64,000 nucleotides of DNA, from positions 731,032-795,031 of the forward strand of contig CAUYUJ010018060.1 in assembly GCA_963575745.1 (NCBI GenBank), read 5' to 3'. A program made the position numbers and the translations under genes. Shown here in pieces: positions 52,481 to 63,367 of this stretch; the first letter of the stretch is position 1; each line of letters starts with the position of its first letter. The notes under the pieces are model-generated. The model was given only the letters and a program-made list of their open reading frames with translations, was not told where the DNA came from and did not search any database. The DNA comes from Prorocentrum cordatum (lineage: Eukaryota > Sar > Dinophyceae > Prorocentrales > Prorocentraceae).

Positions 52481-53254
52481 GAGGAGCAAGAAGACCACGC
52501 GAACCCGATTGTCTCCACCGGCGCAAAAAGGGAGCCACGGTGCACGATGTGTGAGGCGGGGCCCCGCGGCCCCGAGGGGCAAGAGGGACGACAGGAGGAG
52601 AAGGGCGAAGTGCGGAGCAGACGACGGTGACTTACTGTGCATCTTCGGGGGACCTTTCCTGTCCTGTGAATGGCCGTTTTCTCCTTTGCCTTCGACGTCG
52701 CTTTGGCCGTGATGCGACGTGCATTCGGCACGGATTCCACACTGATTCGACGTGGCCGACGTGGACCCGACGCGGATTCGACAAGCGGATGGTTGCCGCG
52801 ACGGGACAGACGGGGTCCCCTCGACATGCAACACAGGGTGCGCATGCAGTATCGTTGGTGCCCCCCCCTCTGGCGAGCAGACTGCCAGGAGCCACCGGCC
52901 ACAGCGGACGGCTCCGACCACGCCGGCCAGGCACCGCCGCACAACAGCGCCAGCCTGTCTCCGCCCGGCAGGCCTGCGGAGGCTGCCCCGCCGGCTCAGG
53001 AGCCGGGCGGCCGAGGGCCCACCCGGCCGGCGCAGCAGCAGGTGGGAGCCAGAGGGGCACGCGGTGGGGCTCTGGCCGGGCGTGTCGCTCCGCCCGGTTG
53101 CCGCCCGGTTGCCGCCTCGTTGCCGTCTTCTGCGCCCCGTGGGTCCGGCGAGGTCCCGCCGCAGATTGCCGCCCGTTGCCGCTTCGTTGCTGCCCCCGGT
53201 TTGCACCTTCGTGTGCAGGACCACATAGCTCGCAGCGCACAGATTCCCCCGCAT
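52481..53254. other. GC-rich stretch without recognisable gene
   Basis: Short direct repeats such as CGCCCGGTTGCCGCCTCGTT (53,090-53,115) and CGACGTGGCC (52,749-52,770). The open frames lack domains. Confidence 0.35.
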
Positions 53255-53455
53255 AGCTGCGCCGACTCTGGCCCACCGCGCGCGTCGGCACGACACGCTG
53301 TCCACGTCCCCATCTCCCGAGCGTCAACGTCCCGAGCTGTTCCCAGCCTGCCTCCTTGCGGAGCGGAGCGGCGCGCTATCAGCTCGCTGGGCACAGCGTG
53401 CCGCTGGAGCCGCCGCCGCGACACGCGGAGCATAAGTTCCTGACCATCTACTGCA
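53255..53455 (+). repeat. Dispersed family F, copy 3
   Basis: GCCGACTCTGGCCCACCGCG, GCGTCAACGTCCCGAGCTGT, GCGGAGCGGAGCGGCGCGCT and GCCGCCGCGACACGCGGAGC, then AAGTTCCTGACC, follow the order of copies at 9.6, 16.4 and 56.6 kb. Confidence 0.6.
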
Positions 53456-53489
53456 TTGGGCGCTCCAGGAATGGCCTCACCTGTGGAGA

Positions 53490-53610
53490 AAGAAGAGCTC
53501 GGATCGGCGCTGGCCCCCACCTGGCGGCGCCTCCGGCGCCTCCCCATGCGCGCTCCGCGCGCCAGGGACGGGGTTCCAGCGCCGATCCAGGAAGTTCGCA
53601 CGGGCTTGGG
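53490..53610. repeat. Hairpin element copy 4 (diverged)
   Basis: AGCTCGGATCGGCGCTGGCC faces CCAGCGCCGATCCAGGAAGT then TCGCACGG, with GGCGGCGCC TCC GGCGCC in the loop. Same architecture as the copies in introns 3 and 6. Confidence 0.65.
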
Positions 53611-53848
53611 GCATTTGGGGAGCCGTTTTTGGAGGGTTTCGCCTTGGAGGGCGCGTCTTGGCGCTTGCGGAGTTGTTCCTCCACTGGGGCGGTTTTTGGA
53701 GGGCTTTGCCCTTGAGGAGTCGAGGCGCTGACCTGCCCTTAGTCGGAGGAAGGGGGCGTCGGAGGCAGAGGGGCGGCTCCACCAGCGGGAAGTCTTCGAC
53801 AGCAGAATGCGTCCTCCCAGACACGTCAAGGCCAACAATGATAACACC
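53611..53848. other. Unassigned stretch
   Basis: GC-rich, with loose repeats of GGAGGGCTTTGCCCTTGAGG-type words at 53,625-53,720. No gene. Confidence 0.3.
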
Positions 53849-54047
53849 GATAACAGCGATCATTGTTTTTCTCCTGCTGTACCCAGTGGGAGGACGTGAC
53901 ACTGGATGGAAAAAAGGCTCGCCGAGCAAGTTTAGCCGCCGAGTTCACACCGCGGGGCGGCAAAGTTATCGGCGAGCCTTTTTTCATCCCGTGTCATGTG
54001 CTCTCTCTGAGTAACTGCAGCAGGAGAGAAGCACTGACCGCTGTCAG
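53849..54047. mobile_element. Large foldback element (about 200 bp)
   Basis: Strongest arm pair: GGATGGAAAAAAGGCTCGCC (53,903 on) against GGCGAGCCTTTTTTCATCC (ending 53,989). Pairing continues outward through GACGTGACAC / GTGTCATGTG, TCTCCTGCTG / CAGCAGGAGA and ACAGCG / CGCTGT, and inward through TTTAGCCGCC / GGCGGCAAAG. No coding sequence. It is the size of a MITE but has no identified relatives in this window. Confidence 0.75.
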
Positions 54048-54915
54048 CCTTAAATCTGGTTTTGCGGAGCAGGCCGTGCCGTGTGGACGACGTCACCTTG
54101 ACTAGGGCTGGCCGGAGGGTTGGTTGGGTTCGGGAGGAGGGCAAGCCAACACAGCTCTTCGCCACGAAGTGCGGGCGAGACCAGCACCACCTCCGCTGGA
54201 GCTCGGACATGGCAGCGCAGTAACCATGCGGGGATCAAATCCTGAACATGGCGGTGCCAATGCTGAGACATGATTTGGCTCTAGGACGGTGTTTTGGCAG
54301 CTGGTCGTGCAAACGTATCGCAGCAGTTGCTCGAGCATTTGACATGGTGGCGAAGCTTGGCGAGCACCCAGCATACAATTACATTGATGTTGGGCAGGCT
54401 GATCTCGGGCCCAGGATCCAGGGTCCATGCTGATCCGATCGATCCGATAATATATCGGCTCCAGCTGGCCCGATCCGACCCGTGCCGATACGATCCGATG
54501 CGACGCACATGTTGATTCGATCACAGTTCCAGATTTGATGGTGTCTGATTCTGGGATTGGCCTGTCCAGGATCGGTGCAGGTGTACACCTGGAGGCCGTC
54601 TAGAGTCTAGAACAAGTGCGTTTGGGGCTACTTGCTTTGGCATGCGCGCTTGAGCGTTCGAGGGTGTGGCTGCCTCTGCGCTGAGATTTCTCATGGCGCA
54701 CACACGCCTCATTGTGTCCCCTGCTCCCTGTAGATCGATCCGCCTCGATCATGATCCATTTCCTCTCCTCTCTCCGCAAAGATCGTCTTCTGTCGATCCC
54801 GAAGCCTCCTCGATCCGGAATCCTCCTCTCTCGATCGTTGACGATATTCCAGGATCAGCCTCGGTCTTCATCTTTTCTCCTCGTCCTCTTCCTCCGCCTC
54901 CTGTTCCTCTCTCCC
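54048..54915. other. Unassigned stretch with CGATCCGA repeats
   Basis: Balanced composition. Between 54,425 and 54,530 the word GATCCGATC and variants recur about eight times. No recognisable gene. Confidence 0.4.
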
Positions 54916-55060
54916 CCTCCCCTCGATCATGATATGCGATCCTTCTCTCTCTCCGTCTCCCTCTCCTTCTCCTTCTCCCCAGCTTCTCCCTCCTCCTCCT
55001 CCTCCTCCTCCTCCTCCTCCTCCTCCTCCTCCTCCTCCTTGTCTTCCCCCTCACTGATCA
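54916..55060 (+). repeat. Pyrimidine tract with (TCC)n
   Basis: CTCTCTCCGTCTCCCTCTCC, then TCC triplets at 54,988-55,038. Confidence 0.85.
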
Positions 55061-55184
55061 TCCTCCCTCCCCCGCTCGATCGCTCATGCTCATCCTCATC
55101 CTCACTCTCCATCCCTCGCCTCCCATCCCGCAGCCAGGCGGCGGCTAAGCGCACGGGCGAGCGAGGGGGGGAGCCTCTCCCCTC

Positions 55185-55545
55185 CCTTGAGGAGGAGGAG
55201 GAGGAGGAGGCGGAAGAAGAGGAGGAAAAAAGGAGGAGGAGGAGGAGGAGGAAAGGAGGAGGAGGAGGAAAGGAGGAGGAGGAGGAGGAGGAGGAGGAGG
55301 AGGAGGAGGAGGAGGAGGAGGAGGAGGAGGAGGAGGAGGAGGAGGAGGAGGAGGAGGAGGAGGAGGAGGAGGAGGAGGAGGAGGAGGAGGAGGAGGAGGA
55401 GGAGGAGGAGGAGGAGGAGGAGGAGGAGGAGGAGGAGGAGGAGGAGGAGGAGGAGGAGGAGGAGGAGGAGGAGGAGGGGAGGGAGGAGGAGGAGGAGGAG
55501 GAGGAGGGAGGGAGGGAGGGAGGGAGGGAGGGAGGGATGGAATGA
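55185..55545 (+). repeat. (GGA)n tract ending in (GGGA)n
   Basis: GGA triplets with few interruptions from 55,185 to about 55,505, then GGGAGGGAGGGAGGGA to 55,536. Homopurine over about 350 bp. Confidence 0.95.
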
Positions 55546-55965
55546 GTGGGAGAGGATGAGGAGGGGAGGAGGAGACGGAGGAGGGGGAGGAGGAGGGAGA
55601 ACCAGGAAGAGCAGAAAGGAGGAGGAGGAGGAGGAGGAGAAGGAGGACGAGGAGGAGGAGAAGGGAGGAGGAGGAGGAGCAGGAGGAGGAGCAGGATGAG
55701 AAGGATGAAGAAGAGGAGGAGAAGAGCAGGGAGGGAGGAGGAGGAGGAGGAGGAGGAGGAGGAGGAGGAGGAGGAGGAGGAGGAGGAGGAGGAGGAAGCG
55801 GAGAAGAAGGAGGCGCAAGGAGGTCGATGGAGCGATGCATGATGAGAGGAGGGAGAAGAGAGGAGGGACCAGGAAGAAGCGACGGAGGAGGGAGGGCCGG
55901 AAGAGGAGGGAGGACGGCGGAGGAAGGGGGGGATGGGGGGGAGGGAGGGAGGGAGGGCAGCAGCT
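55546..55965 (+). repeat. Purine-rich GGA/AGA low-complexity region
   Basis: GAGGAGGAGAAGG-type sequence with a pure GGA run at 55,735-55,795. No gene. Confidence 0.85.
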
Positions 55966-56300
55966 GGCCCACAAGGACGCTGGCCTGGCGCCCGCCGTGC
56001 CGCCGCTGCTCGCCCGGGGGCCCTTCGCAGAGCAGCCCGCAGCCTTCGCTCCGGAGGTCTTTCGCTTGCAGGGCGGCCGAGGGCCGTCCGAGGGCCGTCC
56101 GAGGGCCGCCGAGGGCCGCCGACGGCCGCCCGAGGCCGGCCCAACGTCCGCCCGAGGGCCGCCCGAGGGCCGCCCGAGGGCCGCCGAGGTGCCGCCCTAC
56201 GGGCGGGGGCAGCCCCCGCGGGCGGTGGGCCCGTTCGCGGAGCAGGCCGCGTTCTCAGCGGGGGGGGGCGGATGAGCAGCGGCGTCCCTCCTCCTCCTTT
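55966..56300 (+). repeat. GC-rich with GGGCCGNCCGAGG minisatellite
   Basis: From 56,070 to 56,195 GGCCGTCCGAGGGCCGTCCG, then AGGGCCGCCGAGGGCCGCC-type words repeat every 11-14 bp. Flanking 55,966-56,070 is GC-rich without gene. Confidence 0.7.
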
Positions 56301-56304
56301 TTCT

Positions 56305-56430
56305 GCTCTCGCCTCCTCCTCCTCCTCCTCCTCCTCCTCCTCCTCCTCCTCCTTCTCCTCATTCCCTCCTGCTATCGTCTCTCTCCTCCTCCTCCTCCTC
56401 CTCCTCCGCCTCCTCCTCCTCATCCTCCTC
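56305..56430 (+). repeat. (TCC)n tract
   Basis: TCC triplets with a break at 56,350-56,385. Pyrimidine-rich sequence continues to 56,540. Confidence 0.9.
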
Positions 56431-56574
56431 CTCCCTTTCTCCTCTTCCGCCTTTTCCTTCTCTTCCTCCCTCCTCCTTCATCCTTTTTCCTACCCCACTC
56501 AACCACCCACTTCCCCCTTCTGTCTCTTCCCTCTTTATCCCAGGAGCAGCCTGTAACGGAAGCCGGTCAGCAAT

Positions 56575-56800
56575 ACGGTCGGGAATGTTGGCTTAGCGTG
56601 TCTTGCCGCCAGTTCTGGCGCACCACACTTCGGCGCGACACGTTATCCACATCTTGGTCTCCAGGCGTCATCGTCCCATCTCCCGCCCCGCGGACCGGAG
56701 CGATACGCCATCCACTCGCAGGGCATAGCGCGTCACTGGGGCTGCCGCCGCGACATGATAAGCAGAAGGTCCTGACCGTAAGCTCCGAAACAAAACACTA
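56575..56800 (+). repeat. Dispersed family F, copy 4 (longest)
   Basis: ACGGTCGGGAATGTTGGCTT, TTGCCGCCAGTTCTGGCGCA, TCCAGGCGTCATCGTCCC, CCCCGCGGACCGGAGCGATA, CTGCCGCCGCGACATGATAA and GGTCCTGACCGTAAGCTCCG match copy 1 along its length. Confidence 0.65.
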
Positions 56801-56979
56801 AAACAAATGCCACGCTTGCACTTGTGCGTGCGCGGAGCAGCCCCAGACCAGAGTCGCAAAACTGGGTTTGTAGTTGCCCATGTTTTCTCTCGGCTACTGG
56901 CGATGCCAGTCAGTGGGACGGATAAAACTGAGAGGGGTGAGGGCGATAATGCACAGGAGGAGGATGAGGAGGAGGCAAG

Positions 56980-58210
56980 CTTGGTGCGCTCGCGCCATAT
57001 CTGACATCCCCCCCTCCCACCCATCCTTTCCCCGTTCGCAGAATTACTTTGCCTCCGCCGACTGGAGTGTCCTAGAGGAACGTGATCCTGAAAGTGACCC
57101 CATCGTGTGATGGGAATCTTCGGCTGGCCGCTGCGAACCGCTCACCGCGGAACTCTTCCACTTCTGAGCGCCGTCCTCTTCCTCCTCTCGCGCGGCCGCC
57201 CTCGTCTTCATCTCTCTCTCTCTCTCTTTGTCTTGCACGCCGGACAATCTGCCCATCGGTTGCCCCGATTTGCCCCACGCTGGTGCGGACTGTTTCTTCC
57301 TCGCCGCCGACGAAAAAAGTGTTGGGAATTTGCATGGTCGGTGGTACATTGGAGGAGTAGGAGGGGGAGGAGGAGGGGGTGGCGGATGAGCAGGAAGATG
57401 ATCAGTGGAAACGGAGGACACTGAGTAAGGAGAGGGAGGAGGAGGGGGACGAGGAGGAGGAGGCGGAGGAGGAGGGGCAGCAGCATCAGCCGCAGCAACA
57501 GCAACAGCAGCACGAGCAGGATCAGGAGTAGGAGGAGGATGATAAGGAGCTGGAAAACCAGAGGACGGAAAAGGAGGGGAAACGATGAAATAATGCGATC
57601 CAGAAGTGTGGCCCGCGCTGGGGCGAGAGTGTAATTTTGGACCACGGGTTCCAAGCACCGATTTTGAATGTGGATGACACTGCAGTGGGAACGCCGTTCA
57701 TGAGGACTGACAACGCTCCCATCGGAAGCAAATGTCGACCATCAATGTTTAAAACAACCTGCCTGTGTGTGGTAGGCAACACGTAGGAGCGGCGCCCCTC
57801 CGCACAGGAAAGAGTCAGGGCAGACACGAGGAGTAGGACTCAGATCAAACCAGGTACTTCGGCGCCATATCTGACATCCTGCCACTTCAACCCATCCCAA
57901 TTGCGACGAATTGGTTTTTATCCGCCCACTGGAGCGTCCCAGAAAACATCCATCGATCTTCAAATGGCAGTTGCAGGATTTTACTCACCCTTTGCTGTGA
58001 AATCTGGGAAGGGCGGCTTTCGTACATTAGAAGAGGAAGTGGACGATGAGCAGGGCGAGCAGCAAGGTCAGGGGAAGGCGGGGGAGGGGAATGGTGGCGG
58101 ACGGCAACGGCGAAGAAGGAGGAATTCGATCCAGAAGTGCGGCCTGCGCTGGGCGAAGGCGCCTTTCCAGACGGTGGGGGGCCAAGCGCTGTGTCCGAAG
58201 CGTGGCAACA
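56980..58210. repeat. Three partial copies of a local duplicated segment
   Basis: CGCCATATCTGACATCC starts blocks at 56,993 and 57,870, both continuing to CCCACTGGAGTGTCC-like and CCACTGGAGCGTCCCAGA sequence. ATGCGATCCAGAAGTGTGGC then CCGCGCTGGGGCGA at 57,595 matches ATTCGATCCAGAAGTGCGGC then CTGCGCTGGGCGA at 58,125. Between are GGA-rich tracts (57,355-57,480). A minus-strand frame at 57,522-57,827 is low confidence and not called. Confidence 0.5.
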
Positions 58211-58449
58211 CTGCAGGGAGAGCTCCATGTTTGAAGGACGGGGAACCTTCCTGTCGAACACACGCACGTACATACACATATGCTTCATGTTTTCACACTC
58301 CTCGGTGCACACGCACACTTCTCCACCAACATTGGCTCTGCCCAGGGGGTCTCCTTTGTGTGTGAAGAAGGCGCCGGGTGCTGGACGCAGTGGCGCACAG
58401 GTTCCCCGCGGGGTTCCCCGGGCCTGCTTCCTCAGAGGGGCGCTACATG
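58211..58449. other. Unassigned stretch
   Basis: Contains ACACGCACGTACATACACAT. No gene. Confidence 0.3.
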
Positions 58450-58965
58450 GGGACCCCTCCTAGGGCCCTCTTGGGCCGTCGAGGGGGCCTCCTATGGCCC
58501 CCTTGGGGCTCCCTTGGGACTCCTCTTGGACCCTCTGGGGCCCCTCTTGGCCGTCATTGGGCTCTCTTGGGCCGTCTTGGAGCCCTCTTGGGCCGTCTTG
58601 GGGCCCTCTTGGCGGCCTCTTGGGCCGTCTTGGGGCGATATCGGGGGCATCTTGGGCAATTTTGGGCGCTGTTAGAACCGAAGAAGCGAATATGCAAACC
58701 ATGTCGGTTTCCCAAATCGAATTGGGCGAGTTTTGCCTCTTGGGTACCCTGCGGGGGGCCTCTTGGCCGCCTTGGGTCCTCTCTGAGCGCTCTCGGGCCG
58801 TCTTGGGGCCGTATCGGGTCTTTCTGAAGCCGTCTGGGAGGTGCCTTTTGCCGTCTTGGGGGCCAGATGTAGGCCTCGGGGCGCTCTCTTCGGGGTTTCT
58901 TGGGCCGTCTCATATGGAGCTCTCTTGGAGGCCTCTTCGACCATCAGGGAGGCCGCCGGCGTATA
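58450..58965 (+). repeat. Degenerate CTCTTGGGCCGTCTTGGGG repeats
   Basis: GGCCGTCTTGGAGCCCTCTT-type words at about 15-20 bp spacing with an interruption at 58,675-58,735. Same repeat type as the cores of composite E. Confidence 0.7.
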
Positions 58966-59295
58966 CCTGGGGGCCCGGGGGTTGGGGGAACGGTGACATG
59001 GCGTTTTTTTGTAATTGCACAGGGGGTGGGGATCGACATATACATTTAAACATACGTATACGCATGCACATACAAGTGTGTATAGGTTGCTTGGCCGTGC
59101 TTGGAAATTCCTTGGCATTTCTATAACTTGCTTGGCATTGATTCGCCTAGCTTTGCATCGCTTGGCATCGCTTGGCGCTGCTTTGCATGTCTATGACTTG
59201 CTGAGCACGGCTTCGAACATAAACATTGTTTAATTCAACGATGTATCACAACAAACATGTTCAACCCGGGTAACCCGAGGAAAGCCCGACTTCCA
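58966..59295. other. Unassigned, with CTTGGCATCGC repeats
   Basis: GCTTTGCATCGCTTGGCATC-type words repeat about six times at 59,085-59,210. No gene. Confidence 0.4.
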
Positions 59296-59640
59296 AAACA
59301 TGAACGGAACCATACTCAAGGCCCCCCCGGGAACCCAAAGATCCTCGAGGAACGTCGGCGTTTAAAGAAAAACAAGACCGGGGCACCAAGACGGTCCAAG
59401 AAAGCTCCAGGACGGTCCGAGAGGACACCCAGCCGGCCCAAAAGAGTTCCAAAAGTATTCCCAAAAAGGGCGGAGAGGCCCCCACAGACCCCCAAATGCT
59501 TCCAACAGGCTCCCAGGAAGCTTGCCAAGCCTTCAAGAGGCCCCCGATTCACGATCCATCTCAGGGCTTCAAGAGGCCCTTCAGAGAAACGCCGCCAGGT
59601 CCCGAGAGGCACCGAATACGCCCCGAACTCGCGATCCAGG
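59296..59640 (+). repeat. Degenerate CCCAAAAGAGTTCC repeats
   Basis: Words such as ACGGTCCAAGAAAGCTCCAG and AGGCCCCCACAGACCCCCAA recur at about 15-20 bp spacing. Confidence 0.6.
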
Positions 59641-59649
59641 TCAGGGGTG

Positions 59650-59970
59650 GGCCGACATGGGCGAGGCGGCGGGATGCAAACCTTGGATTTGGGACCGTCG
59701 GTGCAACTCCTTGTGGGATGCAATCCCTGTGAGGACAGTCGGCATACGCGGGGGGACGTTATGCGAATCCTCCCACTGTGGCCGCACGTGAAGCGACATC
59801 CCTCTGGGACACCATCCGTGTAATGGGTGTGCCGGGATGGGCGGAGGCACGCTGTGCGAATTTTGTTCCAGGATCCGCAAGTGCAGCTCCTTGGGGGGCA
59901 CGATCCGTGTGAGTGCCGTGCCGAAATTGGCGGGGGGACGCTATGTGAACCCTTCCGTCCTATGGGGCCG
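59650..59970 (-). repeat. Diverged relative of the composite arrays (about 4 units of 80-90 bp)
   Basis: On the + strand: GTGTGCCGGGATGGGCGGAG, GCACGCTGTGCGAA, GTGCAGCTCCTTGGGGGGCA, CGATCCGTGTGAGTGCCGTG. The layout parallels array B (GTGTGCCGGAATGAGTGGCG, GGGACGCATGCGAACTGTGC, GAGCTCCTATGGGGCCACGA, AGCGTGTGAGGGG). A degraded copy of the same repeat family. Confidence 0.55.
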
Positions 59971-60024
59971 TAGCATCTTCGCTTCCACTCGTTCTCAGTT
60001 GTCCCACAACCCACTTCTCCTCTT

Positions 60025-60135
60025 CCCCTCCCACCTCCTCCTCCTCCTCCTCCTCCTCCTGCTCCCTCTCTGCACCCTTTACCCCCGCCTCGCCCGCCTC
60101 GTGCTCCTCCTCCTCGTTGCCTCCCTCCTCCCCCT
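60025..60135 (+). repeat. Pyrimidine-rich (TCC)n tract
   Basis: TCCTCC at 60,030-60,060 and CT-rich sequence to 60,135. Confidence 0.8.
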
Positions 60136-60340
60136 CCTTGTGGTATTTTTGCTCCAGCGACCTCAGGAACCAACATCTAATTTTCAGTTTCCCTTCAAGC
60201 TGTTTCCTCCTTCTCCACCTTCTGCTTGCCATCCTCGGCCGGCAGAGGAGGAGAAGATGAGGAAAGGCAGGAGCAGGAGGGGGCAGAGGAAACGAAGAAA
60301 AGAGAAGGAGAAGGTGGGGGGCACGAAGAAGAAAGAGGAC
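60136..60340. other. Unassigned, purine-rich from 60,240
   Basis: No gene. GGAGAAGATGAGGAAAGGCA-type sequence. Confidence 0.35.
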
Positions 60341-60344
60341 GGAT

Positions 60345-60905
60345 TTCAGTGGGACAGGTGCTCTCGCTGCGGCGCCGGCCACATCCCTCATTCAGCATGG
60401 TGCTGCCGGTTCACTCGCGCGGTTTGCAATATTTCGGCAATGGTGCTCTCGCCCATCCATGGCCGCATCCTGATCCAGAATTGGTACAGCCACCCCAGCG
60501 CTGACCACACTCCAATACGAGCGGTACTGTCGCCTTAGAGCCAGCCACACCCCTCATTGTTGCCGGTTGTGCACAAGCTCCATTTCTGGTTGGGATTGGC
60601 GCTCTCGCCCGAGCGTTGGCCACATCCCTGTCTGGGAGTTATGCTGCCGTCTGCCCGCTGGCCAAATCCTTCATGGAGTGTGGCACTCTTTCCGCAGCGC
60701 CGGCCACATCCCTGACTGACCATTGTGATGCCGCTCCGCTCGCACGGTTCCGATGGCCCTCATGAGAGAAAGGTGTTCCACCCAAGCGCCAGCCGCATCC
60801 ATTTCCAGATGCGTGCTACCACCCAGGCGCCGGCCGCATTGGTGAGAGAGAATGGTGCTCTCGTCTGATCCTCGGCTACATCCGCCTTTTGCGAGCGCCA
60901 CCTCC
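60345..60905 (+). repeat. Degenerate tandem repeat, GCGCCGGCCACATCCCT type
   Basis: GGTGCTCTCGCTGCGGCGCC then GGCCACATCCCTCATT recurs in diverged form near 60,357, 60,440, 60,505, 60,545, 60,600, 60,690, 60,780, 60,825 and 60,860. Spacing about 40-90 bp. Confidence 0.65.
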
Positions 60906-61295
60906 AGCGCGAGACAACTCTCGACCGCAGCTGCCTTCACTTCGTACTGGGCGAGTGCCGAAACTGGCGTTCGGTTTGGACGGAACGCGTCGGGTCCGTT
61001 CTTCTCGGGGCTGCGCCAGGTTAGCTTTCCAGACGGCAGGTTACGGGAGTGATCGTAGCAACATTGCGGCTACATCAACATGCGAACCGCAGAATCAATA
61101 AAGCATGCAGGTGCAAGGATCACGATTAGAAGGCGAAGCGTAAGGAGGCAAAACATCTGAATACACATATATATATACACATACATATACATATGTGTGT
61201 ATATATAAATTATATATATATAGAAATACCGCCCCCCCGGCCCCTGGTCCCACACCTCCCTGTGACATCTCGGCAGGCGCCCCCAGAATGCGAAA
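60906..61295. other. Unassigned, with AT microsatellite at 61,160-61,225
   Basis: ACATATATATATACACATAC and TATATATAAATTATATATAT form the only strongly AT-rich patch in the window. No gene. Confidence 0.5.
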
Positions 61296-61800
61296 GGATG
61301 GTCAAAGACTCTCCCAAGCAGCCCAAGGCAGCCTTCCGACGGCTTTCGAGGCTCCCAGGTGGCCTCCAAGAGACCCCAAGAGAGGTCCGAGAGGCGCCCC
61401 CAGACGGCCCAAAGAGGCCAGCATCGTTGATTTAGAATTGTTTTTTCTGTGCGTTTGGCCGTCTCGCGTTTTCGAGCTTCCAACGCTCCAAGAACGCCGA
61501 AGAGCCGCCCAAGACCGCCCCAAGACGGCCCCAAGACGGGCCAAGAAGGCTCCAAGACTGCCGAAGAGGCGCCCATGACAGCCTCAGACCACCGCAGAGC
61601 ACCCAAGATGGGCCCAAGTGCGGGAGCAGGAGGCTTCCAGAGACCTCCGAGAGGCCTCCGGGACCCCCCAGAGGCCCTCAACACCCTCCCGATCCTTCAG
61701 AGACCCCAGAAAGACTCCGACGAGGCTCCAAGAACAGCCCAAGAGAGCTGCGAGAGCCGTCCCGAGAGAGCCAACGATGGTAAAATCGTTGATTTCCAAT
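61296..61800 (+). repeat. Degenerate CCCAAGACGGCC repeats
   Basis: GACCGCCCCAAGACGGCCCC-type words, with a short unique piece at 61,420-61,480 (TTTAGAATTGTTTTTTCTGT) that resembles the middle block of composite E and the sequence at 61,790-61,850. Confidence 0.65.
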
Positions 61801-61883
61801 GGTTTCTCTAATGTTTTTCGCCTTCTCACGTTTCCGACCCTCAAAGATCGAGGATTTCGAACAAATCGAACTCCCAGATGTTT

Positions 61884-63028
61884 TTCCCAACCATCCTGTA
61901 GTGTTGGGTCCTCGTTTTGAAGAGACAGCGCCCCGCGTTCACTCCTTCCTTCCTTCCTTCCTCCCGCTGCCCCTCCCTCGTCACCGCACCCATTTCAGCA
62001 CACCCCTCACACGCTGCGTGGCCCCATAGGGAGCTCCACCGAAGGCCCCAGTGGCTGCGTTCGCATGGCGGCGCCGCATCCATTTCAGCACACCGCTCAC
62101 ACGTTTCGTGGCCCCATAGGGAGCTCAACCGAAGGTCCCAGTGGCTGCGTTCGCATGGCGGCGCCGCACCCATTTCGGCACACCCCTCACACGTTTCGTG
62201 GCCCCATAGGGAGCTCCACCGAAGGCCCCAGTGGCTGCGTTCGCATGGCGGCGCCGCACCCATTTCGGCACACCCCTCACACGTTTCGTGGCCCCATAGG
62301 GAGCTCCACCGAAGGCCCCAGTGGCTGCGTTCGCATGGCGGCGCCGCACCCATTTCGGCACACCCCTCACACGCTTCGTGGCCCCATAGGGAGCTCCACC
62401 GAAGGCCCAGTGGCTGCGTTCGCATGGCGGGCTTTCGGCACACCCCTCACACGTCGTGGCCCCATATGGAGCTCCACCGAAGGCCCCAGTGGCTGCGTTC
62501 GCATGGCGGCGCCGCACCCATGTCGGCACACCCCTCACACGTTTCGTGGCCCGATAGAGAACTCCACCGAAGGCCCCAGTGGCTGCGTTCGCATGGCGGC
62601 GCCGCACCCATTTCGGCACACCCCTCACACGTTTCGTGGCCCCATCACACGCTTCGTGGCCCCATGGGGAGCTCCACCGAGGGCCCCAGCGGCTGCGTTG
62701 GCATGGCGGCGCCGCGGCCATGTCGGCACACCCCTCACACGTTTCGTGGCCCCATAGGGAGCTCCACCGAAGGCCCCAGTGGCTGCGTTCGCATGGCGGC
62801 GGCGCCGCGCCCATTTCGGCACACCCCTCACACGTTTCGTGGCCCCATAGGGAGCTCCACCGAAGGCCCCAGTGCTACCGCCCTCATGCGTCCCGTACGC
62901 CCAGGACAGCGTTTCGTGGCACGCCTTTCGTGGCCCCATAAGGAGCCCCACCGAAAGCGGCACCCACAAAGCGTTATTCACAATTGCATATGCTTGGGTT
63001 GTTCGCCAGGATATTCTTTTTGGGTTCT
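61884..63028 (+). mobile_element. Composite minisatellite-bearing element C
   Basis: Leader TTTTTCCCAACCATCCTGTA then GTGTTGGGTCC, GTTTTGAAGAGACAG; pyrimidine stretch; array of 90-bp units; tail CACAATTGCATATGCTTGGG then TTGTTCGCCAGGATATTC. Same plan as elements A and B, but the unit is 90 bp and not 77. Confidence 0.65.
62005..62945 (+). repeat. 90-bp tandem array of element C (about 10-11 units)
   Basis: Unit: GTTTCGTGGCCCCATAGGGA, GCTCCACCGAAGGCCCCAGT, GGCTGCGTTCGCATGGCGGC, GCCGCACCCATTTCGGCACA, CCCCTCACAC. Since 90 is 30 codons, a 415-residue repeat frame stays open. This is a consequence of the period, not evidence of a protein. One unit (near 62,640) has a partial internal duplication. 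Confidence 0.9.
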
Positions 63029-63089
63029 TCAAAGTGGGATTCCTACTCGGAGATCCCACACATCCCCTGACATCTGGCCGGTACCGCGC

Positions 63090-63262
63090 CTCGCGGCTTC
63101 TCGGGGGGCCACCAAGACGCCCAAGGACGGCCCAAGACGACCCCAAGGAGCCCCCAGAACGTGAAGAACGGCCCAACACGCTCCTGCGCAGCCCGAAACA
63201 CCCTTCCGACGGCTCTCCAGGCCTCCAGGAGGCCTGCAGAACCCCCAGGGGGTCCGGAAGAT
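63090..63262 (+). repeat. Degenerate repeats between elements C and D
   Basis: AAGGACGGCCCAAGACGACC then CCAAGGAGCC and similar words. Same type as elsewhere. Confidence 0.5.
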
Positions 63263-63367
63263 CACACACCCCTGAGGGGCCCGGCTAACAAAACCCCGAG
63301 GCACAAACAAAAAACAGCGCCGAACAGCGCCGACGAACAGGGAAAACATTGAAATCCCACAATTCCA

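Noticed and set aside
61917-63164. 415-codon plus-strand repeat protein
   Set aside because: Frame through the 90-bp array of element C. The period is a multiple of three, so openness is automatic. The antisense strand is open too.
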